DNA of 64,000 nt from Colwellia hornerae. GTDB taxonomy: Bacteria > Pseudomonadota > Gammaproteobacteria > Enterobacterales > Alteromonadaceae. The stretch is taken from the NCBI RefSeq assembly GCF_007954355.1, contig NZ_VOLR01000014.1, positions 62,001-126,000 on the forward strand, given 5' to 3'. Shown piece by piece: positions 1 to 8,151 of this stretch; the first letter of the stretch is position 1; each line of letters opens with the position of its first letter. The notes under the pieces were generated by a model that was not told the DNA's origin, searched no databases, and saw nothing but the letters and a program-made list of their open reading frames with translations. A program made the translations under genes and the position numbers.

Positions 1-2
1 TT

Positions 3-1121
3 TCCCGTGATGAAAATAAAACCATAGTTCCTCCATTTGACGATATTGATGTTATCGCTGGACAAGGAACGGTTGCCAAAGAACTTTTACAGCAACACCC
101 AAAAGTTGAAGTGGTTTTTATTCCTGTCGGTGGCGGTGGTTTACTGGCAGGTATGTCGGTTTATTTAAAGCAACTACGACCCAATATAAAAGTCATCGGT
201 GTTGAAGCAGAAGATTCTGCTTGCTTGAAGGCCGCGATGGAAGCTGGTAAACCGGTCGACTTAGCACAAGTGGGACTCTTTGCAGACGGGGTTGCCGTAA
301 AGAGGATTGGTGAAAACACCTTCAATGTCATTAAACATTATTGTGATGACGTGATCACAGTAACAACTGATGAAATTTGTACCTCTATCAAAGATATATT
401 TGAACAGACGCGCGTGATTTCTGAACCGGCCGGTGCATTGTCATTGGCGGGCTTACAAAAGTATTGTAAAACCAGTGTCGGAGATGAAGCATTAGTTGCC
501 ATCTTGTCTGGCGCTAATATGAACTTTCATACTTTACGATATATTTCAGAGCGATGTGAATTAGGTGAGCAAAAAGAAGCGGTATTGGCAGTAAAAATTC
601 CAGAAAAGAAAGGTAGTTTTAGAACATTTTGCCATGCCTTAGACGGACGTGTGATCACTGAATTTAATTATCGTTATGCAACAAAAGCTGATGGTAGCCA
701 TAAAAAGGCTAATATTTTTGTTGGAGTGAGAACCAGTGGTGAAGACGATCGAAATCACTTACTTTCACTGTTAACTGAAAAAGATTATCAAGCAACAGAT
801 CTTACTGATAACGAATTAGCCAAACTTCATGTCCGCTATATGATTGGTGGCCAAAATTCTTTACCAACTCGCGAACGTATTTTTCGTTTTCAGTTTCCTG
901 AATACCCAGGCGCATTGGAAAAATTCTTAGATACCTTAGGAGAGCATTGGAATATTACCTTATTTCATTATCGTAATCATGGTGCCGCTTTTGGTCAAGT
1001 ATTAGCCGGTTTTGAAGTGAAAAATGATGACCAGCTCGCCTTTTTTAATCATCTAAAAGATTTAGGTTATGAATGGCAAGAAGAAACCGAAAATAAAGCT
1101 TATCAAGCATTTCTAAATTAA
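3..1121 (+). CDS. ilvA: Threonine ammonia-lyase (threonine deaminase), biosynthetic; 5' end outside the window
   Basis: PLP-dependent deamination of threonine to 2-oxobutanoate, the first committed step of isoleucine synthesis, in the cytoplasm. The frame is open from the left edge, so the gene is truncated by the window and the GTG at 111 is not a start. About 372 C-terminal residues are visible, of roughly 510 usual for the family. The glycine-rich PLP phosphate loop (GGGGLLAG) follows FIPV, and SEPAGA and LSGAN lie in the rest of the catalytic domain. The last ~170 residues match the tandem ACT-like regulatory domains where isoleucine and valine bind in the biosynthetic enzyme. That long C-terminus separates it from the short catabolic TdcB form. 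A hairpin follows the stop. Confidence 0.95.
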   Translation, partial: SRDENKTIVPPFDDIDVIAGQGTVAKELLQQHPKVEVVFIPVGGGGLLAGMSVYLKQLRPNIKVIGVEAEDSACLKAAMEAGKPVDLAQVGLFADGVAVKRIGENTFNVIKHYCDDVITVTTDEICTSIKDIFEQTRVISEPAGALSLAGLQKYCKTSVGDEALVAILSGANMNFHTLRYISERCELGEQKEAVLAVKIPEKKGSFRTFCHALDGRVITEFNYRYATKADGSHKKANIFVGVRTSGEDDRNHLLSLLTEKDYQATDLTDNELAKLHVRYMIGGQNSLPTRERIFRFQFPEYPGALEKFLDTLGEHWNITLFHYRNHGAAFGQVLAGFEVKNDDQLAFFNHLKDLGYEWQEETENKAYQAFLN

Positions 1122-1162
1122 GCAGATAGATTATTTAAATAACCTTTACTGATCAAATACTA

Positions 1163-1200
1163 AAGCCACTTTAATTGAAGTGGCTTCTTACATTTTATAC
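1163..1200 (+). terminator. Probable intrinsic terminator of ilvA
   Basis: A perfect 9-bp stem, AAGCCACTT at 1163-1171 pairing with AAGTGGCTT at 1178-1186, closes a 6-base loop about 42 bases after the ilvA stop. The T-rich tail (CTTACATTTT) is weak, so termination may be partial. Confidence 0.6.
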
Positions 1201-1258
1201 TTTTCAATTGCAGGTGAATTAGTTTATTCTATATCGATAAAAATTATATGGACAATTC

Positions 1259-2701
1259 ATGATGCAAGTAAGCCAAGAAGATGAATCAGTAATACCCCCC
1301 CCTGAGTTAAAACCCTTAGATAAAAATAAACGTGTTGATGCCTTAGATATTTTACGTGGCCTAGCCCTCGTAGGTATTTTATTGATGAATATTGAATGGT
1401 TTAACCGTGCAATTATTTCTTTAGGCGGCCACGATACAACATTAACCGGCATTGACCATGCGGTTGGTTGGTTAATTCGTTGTTTTGTTGAAGGTAAATT
1501 TTATAAATTATTTGCCCTTATCTTTGGAATGGGCTTTGCTGTTATGTTGTTACGTGCCAAAGATGCAGGTCGACCTTTTGGTGCTTGGTTTGTTCGTCGC
1601 ATGCTGGTATTGCTGCTCATCGGTATAGCTCATATGATTTTTTTATGGGGTGGTGATATTTTACACGACTACGCTATAGCGGGTTTAATTTTGTTAGCTT
1701 GGGTTACTTATAAAAAAACAGAAGACCCAAAAGCTTACCTAAAATTAGCCTTAATGTGGCTAGCAATCCCTATTTTTCTGGTTAGTTTTGGTGGCTCTAT
1801 ATTTGGTATGATGTTCAATGAATCTAAGTATCAAGAAATGTGGCAAAACGAACTTGATATATATACGGCTGTAGAACAGCAATTAGCTATTAATACTGAC
1901 GCTATATTAGAAAATAATGATGCCATTGATGGTGTAGCATCTAGCGTGGAAGACACTTCATTTATTATGCCTACCGATGAAGAAATAAGAGAGATCACTA
2001 TTGCTGAAACTATCGAGCAACGTAAAAAATTACTGGTCGATATTGCTGAAGAAGATAGTGCATTTATGCAGAATAGTTATTGGCAAGCAACCGAATATCG
2101 TTTTGGTTTTATGGGGTTCATGTTGATGTTCACGCCTATTATGTCGTTGGTCGTTTTAATGCCAATATTTATCTTAGGTTTTTGGCTGGTGGTAACAGAA
2201 AAAATAACCAAACACCAAGAGCATCATAAGTTTTTTAGTCTTTTGGCTAAAGTCGGCTTAGCCGTCGGTATTCCATTAAATGTTGCTAGTGTCTTAATTA
2301 TTCAACACCCTGCGGCAGGTATTTCAGGAATACTGCAAGGTGTCGGGCAAATGCTCTTTTACATTGCTCAATATTTATTATCGGCAGGATATTTAGGTCT
2401 TGTCGTTTGTGCGTTGAATAAACAAAAGTGGCAACAATTTTTTGCCGCATTTTCACCTATGGGGCAAATGGCATTAACCAATTACTTGATGCACTCTGTT
2501 ATTTTAACCAGCATTTTTTATGGTTATGCCGGTGGACAATACGGAGAGATATCAAGAGCACCGCAAATGCTCATTGTTATAGCGATTATTGTTGCACAAA
2601 TAATATTCTCTAAATGGTGGTTAAATCGCTACCGTTTTGGCCCTATGGAATGGTTATGGCGTAGTCTAACCTATAAACAAAGGCAGCCAATGAAGCTGTA
2701 A
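1259..2701 (+). CDS. DUF418 (YeiB-like) multi-pass membrane protein
   Basis: The protein has 480 residues. After a ~27-residue polar N-terminus comes LDILRGLALVGILLMNI (29-45), the hallmark first membrane helix of the DUF418/YeiB family. Several hydrophobic helices follow, with a long hydrophilic acidic segment at about residues 195-265 that probably faces one side of the membrane. The C-terminal third carries the DUF418 helices, including GQMALTNYLMHS. The biochemical role of the family is not established; acyltransferase-like or transport functions have been suggested for related membrane proteins. The start is ATG at 1259 with a second ATG at 1262 and no strong Shine-Dalgarno sequence. Codons 12-15 contain a run of eight C, unusual in this AT-rich DNA. 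A terminator follows directly. Confidence 0.85.
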   Translation: MMQVSQEDESVIPPPELKPLDKNKRVDALDILRGLALVGILLMNIEWFNRAIISLGGHDTTLTGIDHAVGWLIRCFVEGKFYKLFALIFGMGFAVMLLRAKDAGRPFGAWFVRRMLVLLLIGIAHMIFLWGGDILHDYAIAGLILLAWVTYKKTEDPKAYLKLALMWLAIPIFLVSFGGSIFGMMFNESKYQEMWQNELDIYTAVEQQLAINTDAILENNDAIDGVASSVEDTSFIMPTDEEIREITIAETIEQRKKLLVDIAEEDSAFMQNSYWQATEYRFGFMGFMLMFTPIMSLVVLMPIFILGFWLVVTEKITKHQEHHKFFSLLAKVGLAVGIPLNVASVLIIQHPAAGISGILQGVGQMLFYIAQYLLSAGYLGLVVCALNKQKWQQFFAAFSPMGQMALTNYLMHSVILTSIFYGYAGGQYGEISRAPQMLIVIAIIVAQIIFSKWWLNRYRFGPMEWLWRSLTYKQRQPMKL

Positions 2702-2735
2702 CGGGCTGTAGGTTTAATTGAGTTTATTTCTAAAA

Positions 2736-2766
2736 GTAAAAAGCAGTCATTGGCTGCTTTTTACAT
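2736..2766 (+). terminator. Intrinsic terminator after the DUF418 gene
   Basis: A perfect 11-bp stem, GTAAAAAGCAG at 2736-2746 and CTGCTTTTTAC at 2754-2764, with a 7-base loop. The A-rich left arm and T-rich right arm allow it to act in both directions. Confidence 0.75.
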
Positions 2767-2935
2767 AAATGAAAGAGATTAACTGGTTTTATTGTTTACT
2801 TTAATGATGCCGGTTACCTCTGCTTAGCAGCAACAAATAAGCAAAGTACAGCTATCAGGTAATATAAGTTTACTTAGTGAAAGTCTCAGGTATAGTAATT
2901 TATAATTAAGTTATAATAATTCGAGTGAGTTTGAT

Positions 2936-3706
2936 ATGACAAAAAAAAGGTTACTCGTTGTTGAGGACAGTAAATCAATTGCGTTAGTTATTGAAAAAAT
3001 TGCTGTTTCTTTAGGGTACTCTGTGACCATCGCGCATACCTTTGCTCATGTTAAAGTGTTGCTCGCCCAAGAGCATAGTTTTTTCTTAGCGACGCTGGAC
3101 TATGGTTTGCCTGACGCACCTAATGGTGAAGTTGTCCCCTATATTGTTCAGCACAATATCCCTAGCATCATCATGACTGGCCGAATTGATGACACCACAC
3201 ACAAGAAATTACTTAACCAACCCATTATTGATTACATTACAAAAACGAATGCTCAGGCTTATCATTACTTACTTAGAATTCTTCATGGTCAACTTCACAA
3301 CCCAAAAATTGGCGTTTTAGTCGTTGATGACTCTTTAGCTTCAAGAAATCATGTTTGTCAGTTACTCAAACGAAGAAATTTTACCGTATATGATGTTGAA
3401 GATGGTACCAAAGCGATTAAAAAGCTTGAGGAACAACCCGATATAAAAATTGTGATCCTTGAGCAAGATTTAACGGGGGTAAGTGGTTTAGAATTAGTGC
3501 ATAAAATTAGAGCGAAACACCCGATTAATGAATTAATCATTATAGCGGTAGCGAGTTCAGAAAAGAGTTTTCAATCAGCACGATTCATTAAAAATGGTGC
3601 CGATGATTTTCTACGAAAACCTTTTTGTCCCGAAGAATTCTATTGCCGCGTTATGCTAAATATTGAGAAGCTACAATATATTGAGAAACTAAAAGATATC
3701 AATTAA
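2936..3706 (+). CDS. Two-receiver (REC-REC) response regulator without an output domain
   Basis: The protein has 256 residues made of two CheY-like receiver domains. REC1 (about 4-118) has the acidic pair E10/D11, phospho-acceptor D55 in LDYGLPD, T81 and K103. REC2 (about 125-245) has D131/D132 and K228, but spacing from the acidic pair places Glu176 where the phospho-acceptor Asp should be (ILEQDL), and the usual following Pro is Thr180. The tail (IEKLQYIEKLKDIN) resembles the coiled linker that leads into a GGDEF domain in PleD-like REC-REC-GGDEF proteins, yet the frame stops there and the next 30 bases form a terminator. It probably acts as a phosphotransfer or protein-interaction module. 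No histidine kinase is adjacent, so the partner is unknown. Confidence 0.85.
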   Translation: MTKKRLLVVEDSKSIALVIEKIAVSLGYSVTIAHTFAHVKVLLAQEHSFFLATLDYGLPDAPNGEVVPYIVQHNIPSIIMTGRIDDTTHKKLLNQPIIDYITKTNAQAYHYLLRILHGQLHNPKIGVLVVDDSLASRNHVCQLLKRRNFTVYDVEDGTKAIKKLEEQPDIKIVILEQDLTGVSGLELVHKIRAKHPINELIIIAVASSEKSFQSARFIKNGADDFLRKPFCPEEFYCRVMLNIEKLQYIEKLKDIN

Positions 3707-3723
3707 ATTAAGTTTATCTTTAA

Positions 3724-3756
3724 AATAAAAAAGCAGCCAATGGCTGCTTTTTTATT
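3724..3756 (+). terminator. Intrinsic terminator after the REC-REC gene
   Basis: GCAGCC (3733-3738) and GGCTGC (3742-3747) form a stem flanked by an A run on the left and a T run on the right, so the pairing extends through AATAAAAAA/TTTTTTATT. It closely resembles the terminator at 2736-2766. Confidence 0.8.
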
Positions 3757-3915
3757 GGTAAGCAATGACAATAAACATAGATGTCAAATAAGCCTAACAA
3801 CATTTCTATATTCAACAATATTCTTAAATATTCACCTTTATATTATTACAGGAATAACCAAGAATAAGCTTGCTGTCGACGGCATTTTAAAACTTAATCT
3901 AAAAAGGAAAAGCAA

Positions 3916-4638
3916 ATGACGCTTGGTGAACAGTTAAAAAAACTTAGAAATGAAAAAGCATTAAGTCAGCCTGATTTAGCTGATTTAACAGGAATAGAGC
4001 AATCTTATTTATCAAAGTTAGAAAATGATAAATCAATGCCATCAAATGATATTTTTAGAAAGTTATTAACCGCTTATGGTTTATCTTTAGCTGATTTTAT
4101 AGCTTTATTTGACCGGCGTTACGCTGAGACTCAGCTCAAGCAAATACCTGATATAGAGCATTGGTTAAAGCAGCAACAACAATCACAAATGTTAAATCAA
4201 AGGCGTTATCTTTATATCTGCAGTACACTGATTGTCCTTGCGCTTACTTTATTTTATGTCGGGCAAAGTAAAATATTGTTTCCAGAGGTACAGTTTGGAT
4301 ACTATTCTCAAGGCGTTGTTTTAGCGGGAGAGCCAAAAGATATATTTGATGATTGGGACAAAATGATCCCGCGAGAAGATGTAAACAACCAGCTTTATTA
4401 TAAAAAGAAGATGGAGATGACACAGCGTAAGGATGAAAAATTCATCTTGTCTGAGAAATTCTTAGGGAAAAACTATGTAGTAACATTACCAAAAGGGCTG
4501 CGACTTTATCGTGCTGACAGTGAAAAAATGATTGCTCAGCCAATAAATGCCTGGCTATGCATAGCGGGTGTATTCTTTTTTGTCATGGGAATTATGGGCT
4601 TTATTTTAGAACGACGTGTGTATAAAACCGTCACTTAG
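3916..4638 (+). CDS. Membrane-anchored XRE-family HTH regulator
   Basis: The protein has 240 residues. Residues 3-60 form a Cro/C1-type helix-turn-helix (LSQPDLADLTGIEQSYLSKL). A Gln-rich linker follows (85-95), then a hydrophobic helix at about 99-115, a polar segment of ~95 residues, and a second hydrophobic helix at about 212-231 with a short basic tail. The predicted topology puts the HTH in the cytoplasm and the middle segment in the periplasm, so it could couple an envelope signal directly to DNA. No family name is recognised for the middle segment, and the target is unknown. The start is supported by AAAAGGAAAAGC just upstream of the ATG. Confidence 0.75.
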   Translation: MTLGEQLKKLRNEKALSQPDLADLTGIEQSYLSKLENDKSMPSNDIFRKLLTAYGLSLADFIALFDRRYAETQLKQIPDIEHWLKQQQQSQMLNQRRYLYICSTLIVLALTLFYVGQSKILFPEVQFGYYSQGVVLAGEPKDIFDDWDKMIPREDVNNQLYYKKKMEMTQRKDEKFILSEKFLGKNYVVTLPKGLRLYRADSEKMIAQPINAWLCIAGVFFFVMGIMGFILERRVYKTVT

Positions 4639-4698
4639 TAATACTCTTCGAAGCGATAAGTTAATTGGATCGATAATAACTTATCGCTATTTATGACG

Positions 4699-4947
4699 TT
4701 ATTCAGCTAACTTAGCTTCGATTTCAGCGAGCTTATTTTCTAATTCAGCCAGTTTCTGACGCGTTTTTAATAATACTTGTGTTTGAACATCAAACTCTTC
4801 ACGCGAAACTACGTCAAGTTGTGCTAATTTTCGTTGTAACACTACTTTGGTTTTTTCTTCAATATCTGTAGCTATATCTTTGAATTTAGGTGGAATTGCA
4901 TCGGAAACTTGTTTGGCGATTTCTTCAATCTTTTTAGCGTTAAACAT
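4699..4947 (-). CDS. ubiK: Ubiquinone biosynthesis accessory factor UbiK (BMFP/YqiC family)
   Basis: The protein has 82 residues and is nearly all helical. The N-terminal amphipathic region (MFNAKKIEEIAKQVSDAIPP) and the C-terminal leucine-zipper-like coiled coil (about 50-82, LAELENKLAEIEAKLAE) are the usual UbiK/BMFP layout. UbiK is a small membrane-associated cofactor that binds UbiJ and supports aerobic ubiquinone synthesis in the Ubi complex. It stands alone here and divergent from rep, with its partner ubiJ about 6 kb further along. The length matches the family (about 80-96 residues). Confidence 0.88.
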   Translation of the reverse strand: MFNAKKIEEIAKQVSDAIPPKFKDIATDIEEKTKVVLQRKLAQLDVVSREEFDVQTQVLLKTRQKLAELENKLAEIEAKLAE

Positions 4948-5143
4948 TATTATTATCCATAGTTCATCAATGAGCTTATTGTAATGTATTTAATGATTTT
5001 GCCAATGGCTAATTTATTAACTCAATGATATTTAAAATGTAGGATTTTAGCCGCATTTTGCCGATTCATGGGTATATACGGTATAGGACAAACAAGGTAA
5101 AATTAGCGCCCTGAAAATATAATTATCTGAAAAACTGATCACT

Positions 5144-7165
5144 ATGAAACTTAACCCTGGACAAAATGAAGCGGTAAAATATGTTACTGGCCCCTGCTTA
5201 GTATTAGCCGGCGCGGGTAGTGGTAAAACAGGGGTTATCTGTAAAAAAATTGCTTATCTTATTGAAAAATGTGACTACAAAGCGCGTAATATTGCCGCAG
5301 TAACCTTTACCAATAAAGCTGCACGAGAAATGAAAGATCGTGTAATTAAAATGATGGACAAAAGTTTAACGCGAGGTCTAACCGTTTCTACTTTCCACTC
5401 GCTGGGTCTTGATATTATCCGTAAAGAAATTAAAACCTTAGGCTATAAACCTGGTTTTACTTTATTTGATGACCAAGACACTTTGTCTTTATTGAAAGAA
5501 TTAACCCATGATGAGCTTGATGGTGATAAAGATTTACTGAGTAAATTACAGAGCATGATTTCCAATTGGAAAAATGACTTAATGTTACCCGATGCCGCAA
5601 TAAAAATGGCTGGCGATGCAGATACCACCATGTTTGCTGAATTCTATCAGCTCTATCAGAAGCATATGAAAGCCTATAACGCGCTTGATTTCGATGACTT
5701 AATTTTAATCCCTACCTTGTTGCTAAAAAACTTTCCTGACGTTAAAGCTCGCTGGCAGAAAAAAATTCAATACTTACTGGTTGATGAATATCAAGATACC
5801 AATGCCAGCCAATATGAGTTAGTAAAATTAATTGCCGGTGAACGGGGCTTGTTAACGGTTGTTGGTGATGACGATCAATCTATATATTCATGGCGTGGTG
5901 CCAAACCACAAAACCTTGTTTTACTCGGTGAAGATTTCCCTCAGCTCAAGCTGATTAAGTTAGAGCAAAATTACCGCTCAAGTGGCCGTATTCTTAAGTG
6001 TGCCAATACTTTAATCGCTAATAACCCTCATGTTTACGACAAAGCGTTATTCAGTGAGCTGGCTTACGGCGTTGAACTGCGCGTTATTCAAGCGAAAAAT
6101 GAAGAGCATGAAATTGAGCGAGTGGTCGGTGAATTAATTGGTCATAAGTTCTTAAACAAAAGTAAATTTAAAAATTATGCGATCTTATATCGTGGTAATC
6201 ATCAATCGCGCTTATTAGAGAAAGCATTAATGCTTAACCGTATTCCTTATAAGATCAGCGGTGGAACGTCATTCTTCTCACGCAGCGAAATTAAAGACAT
6301 GATGGCATTTCTACGTGTTTTGGTGAACCCTGATGATGACAATGCCTTTCTAAGAATAGTCAATGTACCACGCAGAGAGATTGGACCCACGACTCTAGAA
6401 AAGCTGGGTAATTACGCCAATATGCGGCAAATAAGCATGTTCGCCGCTAGTTTTGAGTTGGGGCTTGAGCAGCACTTAACGGGGCGTGGTTTAGTGCACG
6501 TACAACGATTTACGCGTTGGTTAGTTGAAACCGGCGACCACGCTGAGCGAGGTGACACCCCAGCCGTGCTTAGAGCGATGATCCGTGAAATAAATTATGA
6601 AGACTGGTTGTACGATACTTCGCCCAGCCCAAAAGCGGCAGAAATGCGCATGAAGAACGTTACGCAACTTTTTAGTTGGGTAACCAATATGCTTGAGGGT
6701 GATGACGAAGAAGAGCCTATGTTATTGCCAGCCATTGTCACCCGCTTAACCTTGCGCGATATGATGGAACGTGGCGAAGATGAAGATGATGCTGACCAAG
6801 TGCAATTAATGACACTGCACGCTTCTAAGGGGCTAGAATTTCCTTATGTCTTCTTGATTGGCATGGAAGAAGGTTTATTACCACACCAAACAAGTATGGA
6901 CGAAGGTAACGTTGAAGAAGAGCGCCGCTTAGCTTATGTGGGTATTACTCGTGCGCAACGAGAATTGATCTTTACTTATGCCAAAGAGCGCCGACAATAT
7001 GGTGAAGTTTCTCGCACTGAAGCGAGTCGATTTTTACACGAATTACCGCAAGACGATTTAAGTTGGGAGCTTACAGAAACTAAGAAAAGCCAAGAGCACA
7101 AAGACAAAACAACTAAAATGGGTGTGGCGAATTTACGTGATATGCTCAAGAATAAAAATAAGTAA
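5144..7165 (+). CDS. rep: ATP-dependent DNA helicase Rep
   Basis: A superfamily 1A 3'-5' helicase that helps replication forks pass nucleoprotein blocks. Its 673 residues equal the E. coli Rep length. The N-terminus ([20 protein letters not shown]) is Rep-like and not UvrD-like. Walker A AGAGSGKT is at 22-29, motif Ia [10 protein letters not shown] follows, DEYQD (Walker B) lies near 214 and [12 protein letters not shown] near 240. The C-terminal motifs [17 protein letters not shown] and [11 protein letters not shown] are present. The C-terminus ends in a basic tail. It is transcribed alone, and a long inverted repeat follows. Confidence 0.96.
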   Translation: MKLNPGQNEAVKYVTGPCLVLAGAGSGKTGVICKKIAYLIEKCDYKARNIAAVTFTNKAAREMKDRVIKMMDKSLTRGLTVSTFHSLGLDIIRKEIKTLGYKPGFTLFDDQDTLSLLKELTHDELDGDKDLLSKLQSMISNWKNDLMLPDAAIKMAGDADTTMFAEFYQLYQKHMKAYNALDFDDLILIPTLLLKNFPDVKARWQKKIQYLLVDEYQDTNASQYELVKLIAGERGLLTVVGDDDQSIYSWRGAKPQNLVLLGEDFPQLKLIKLEQNYRSSGRILKCANTLIANNPHVYDKALFSELAYGVELRVIQAKNEEHEIERVVGELIGHKFLNKSKFKNYAILYRGNHQSRLLEKALMLNRIPYKISGGTSFFSRSEIKDMMAFLRVLVNPDDDNAFLRIVNVPRREIGPTTLEKLGNYANMRQISMFAASFELGLEQHLTGRGLVHVQRFTRWLVETGDHAERGDTPAVLRAMIREINYEDWLYDTSPSPKAAEMRMKNVTQLFSWVTNMLEGDDEEEPMLLPAIVTRLTLRDMMERGEDEDDADQVQLMTLHASKGLEFPYVFLIGMEEGLLPHQTSMDEGNVEEERRLAYVGITRAQRELIFTYAKERRQYGEVSRTEASRFLHELPQDDLSWELTETKKSQEHKDKTTKMGVANLRDMLKNKNK

Positions 7166-7223
7166 GTACTTTTTTATTAAAAAATTAGCCATAAAAATTA
7201 AAATAATCTTACAAAGTTAAACA

Positions 7224-7266
7224 AATGAAATACAAAAACTGAACAGTTAACGTTTTGTATTTCATT
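7224..7266 (+). terminator. Long stem-loop after rep; possible terminator
   Basis: AATGAAATACAAAA (7224-7237) pairs perfectly with TTTTGTATTTCATT (7253-7266). The 15-base loop itself holds the palindrome AACTGAACAGTT. The stem is AT-rich and the tail (ATAATTAATTT) lacks a clean T run, so a terminator role is likely but not certain. Confidence 0.5.
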
Positions 7267-7369
7267 ATAATTAATTTACAAAAAGCTGGACCTTAGCTTA
7301 ATGAAGGGTGATGAGTCGTTTGTTGGCCTTACTTTTAATGAAAAATTAATTATATGGATATCGCCGTTG

Positions 7370-7663
7370 ATGAGTTTAAAGAAAGTGCTGTTGAGTTGTT
7401 TTATTTGTCTTTCCGTCACTTCATGTGCATTCGTTCCCTCTTCTTCACCTGATCAGCCTTACTATTATGACTGTGACATGGTGACTAAAAAACTAACCTT
7501 AAAACCAACTCAAATGGGCGAATTAGGAGATTGCGACGATGGCGGTATAGCGGAATGTATCATTATGACGGGCATTTTAAGTACAGCAATTTTGATTGTT
7601 TCTGGCAGTATCGTTTTGTTAGGGAATACTTTGCATTGGTCAGAATATAAGTTGAAATGTTAG
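7370..7663 (+). CDS. Small putative lipoprotein of unknown function
   Basis: From ATG 7370 the protein has 97 residues. It begins with a type II signal peptide: KK, then a hydrophobic stretch ending in SVTSC, whose Cys19 would be lipidated. The mature part has Cys residues in YYDCDM, GDCDDGG, AECI and at the very C-terminus (KLKC). It also has a second hydrophobic segment of about 20 residues (MTGILSTAILIVSGSIVLLG), so the protein may be both lipid-anchored and membrane-spanning. An in-frame upstream ATG at 7301 would bury the signal peptide behind 23 residues and is less likely. I recognise no family. It is a single gene with no obvious operon partner. Confidence 0.6.
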   Translation: MSLKKVLLSCFICLSVTSCAFVPSSSPDQPYYYDCDMVTKKLTLKPTQMGELGDCDDGGIAECIIMTGILSTAILIVSGSIVLLGNTLHWSEYKLKC

Positions 7664-8151
7664 ACAGACAATAAGGTCATCTAAAATTAAAACAGCCCAA
7701 CAGATATAATTTATTGCTGGTAGTTTTCCTATTCATTATCTTAGGGTTTGTAAAAATAACTTATGCGCTTTATGAAAGCGAGTAACGCACAAATTACAAA
7801 GTCTGCTTCAAGTTCAAAGCGGTCTGAAATCACAAGTAATAATCACCTCAATTAATGGTAACTAAGATACGAAAGCTGACATTAAAATAAATTGCTTTTT
7901 GAGCTGTTTTTAGTGTTCATCAGGCATTGAGCTACCTTCATCTTGATAGTCAACAAAGCAGTCATAGATACTTTAAATCAAAGCGGAAACTGATCCGGCA
8001 GAGCATAGATTAGTAATACTAAATTAAATCTAATTAAGTTATTTATTCAACCATTTTTAATACTAATCTAGACCACACATTACCAATGTTCAATAAATGG
8101 TTAAATAAGCTCTAGTCTATTATTTAAATTTCAATAATGAGATTTATATGC
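7664..8151. other. Non-coding stretch of about 490 bp
   Basis: I see no gene with a credible start. One short open stretch on the + strand (about 7695-7790) would encode a hydrophobic helix ending in KITYALYESE but has no ATG or ribosome binding site, and may be a gene remnant. A 10-bp inverted repeat lies at 8006-8015 / 8061-8070. The rest is AT-rich sequence without recognisable signals. Confidence 0.5.
8006..8070. repeat. Inverted repeat, 10-bp arms, 45-base spacer
   Basis: TAGATTAGTA at 8006-8015 is the exact reverse complement of TACTAATCTA at 8061-8070. The spacer has no coding potential. It could be a small structured RNA, a miniature element end or chance in AT-rich DNA. Confidence 0.35.

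Noticed and set aside
111-1121. A complete gene starting at GTG 111
   Set aside because: The frame stays open to the left edge and the codons before 111 read as threonine deaminase sequence, so the true start is outside the window.
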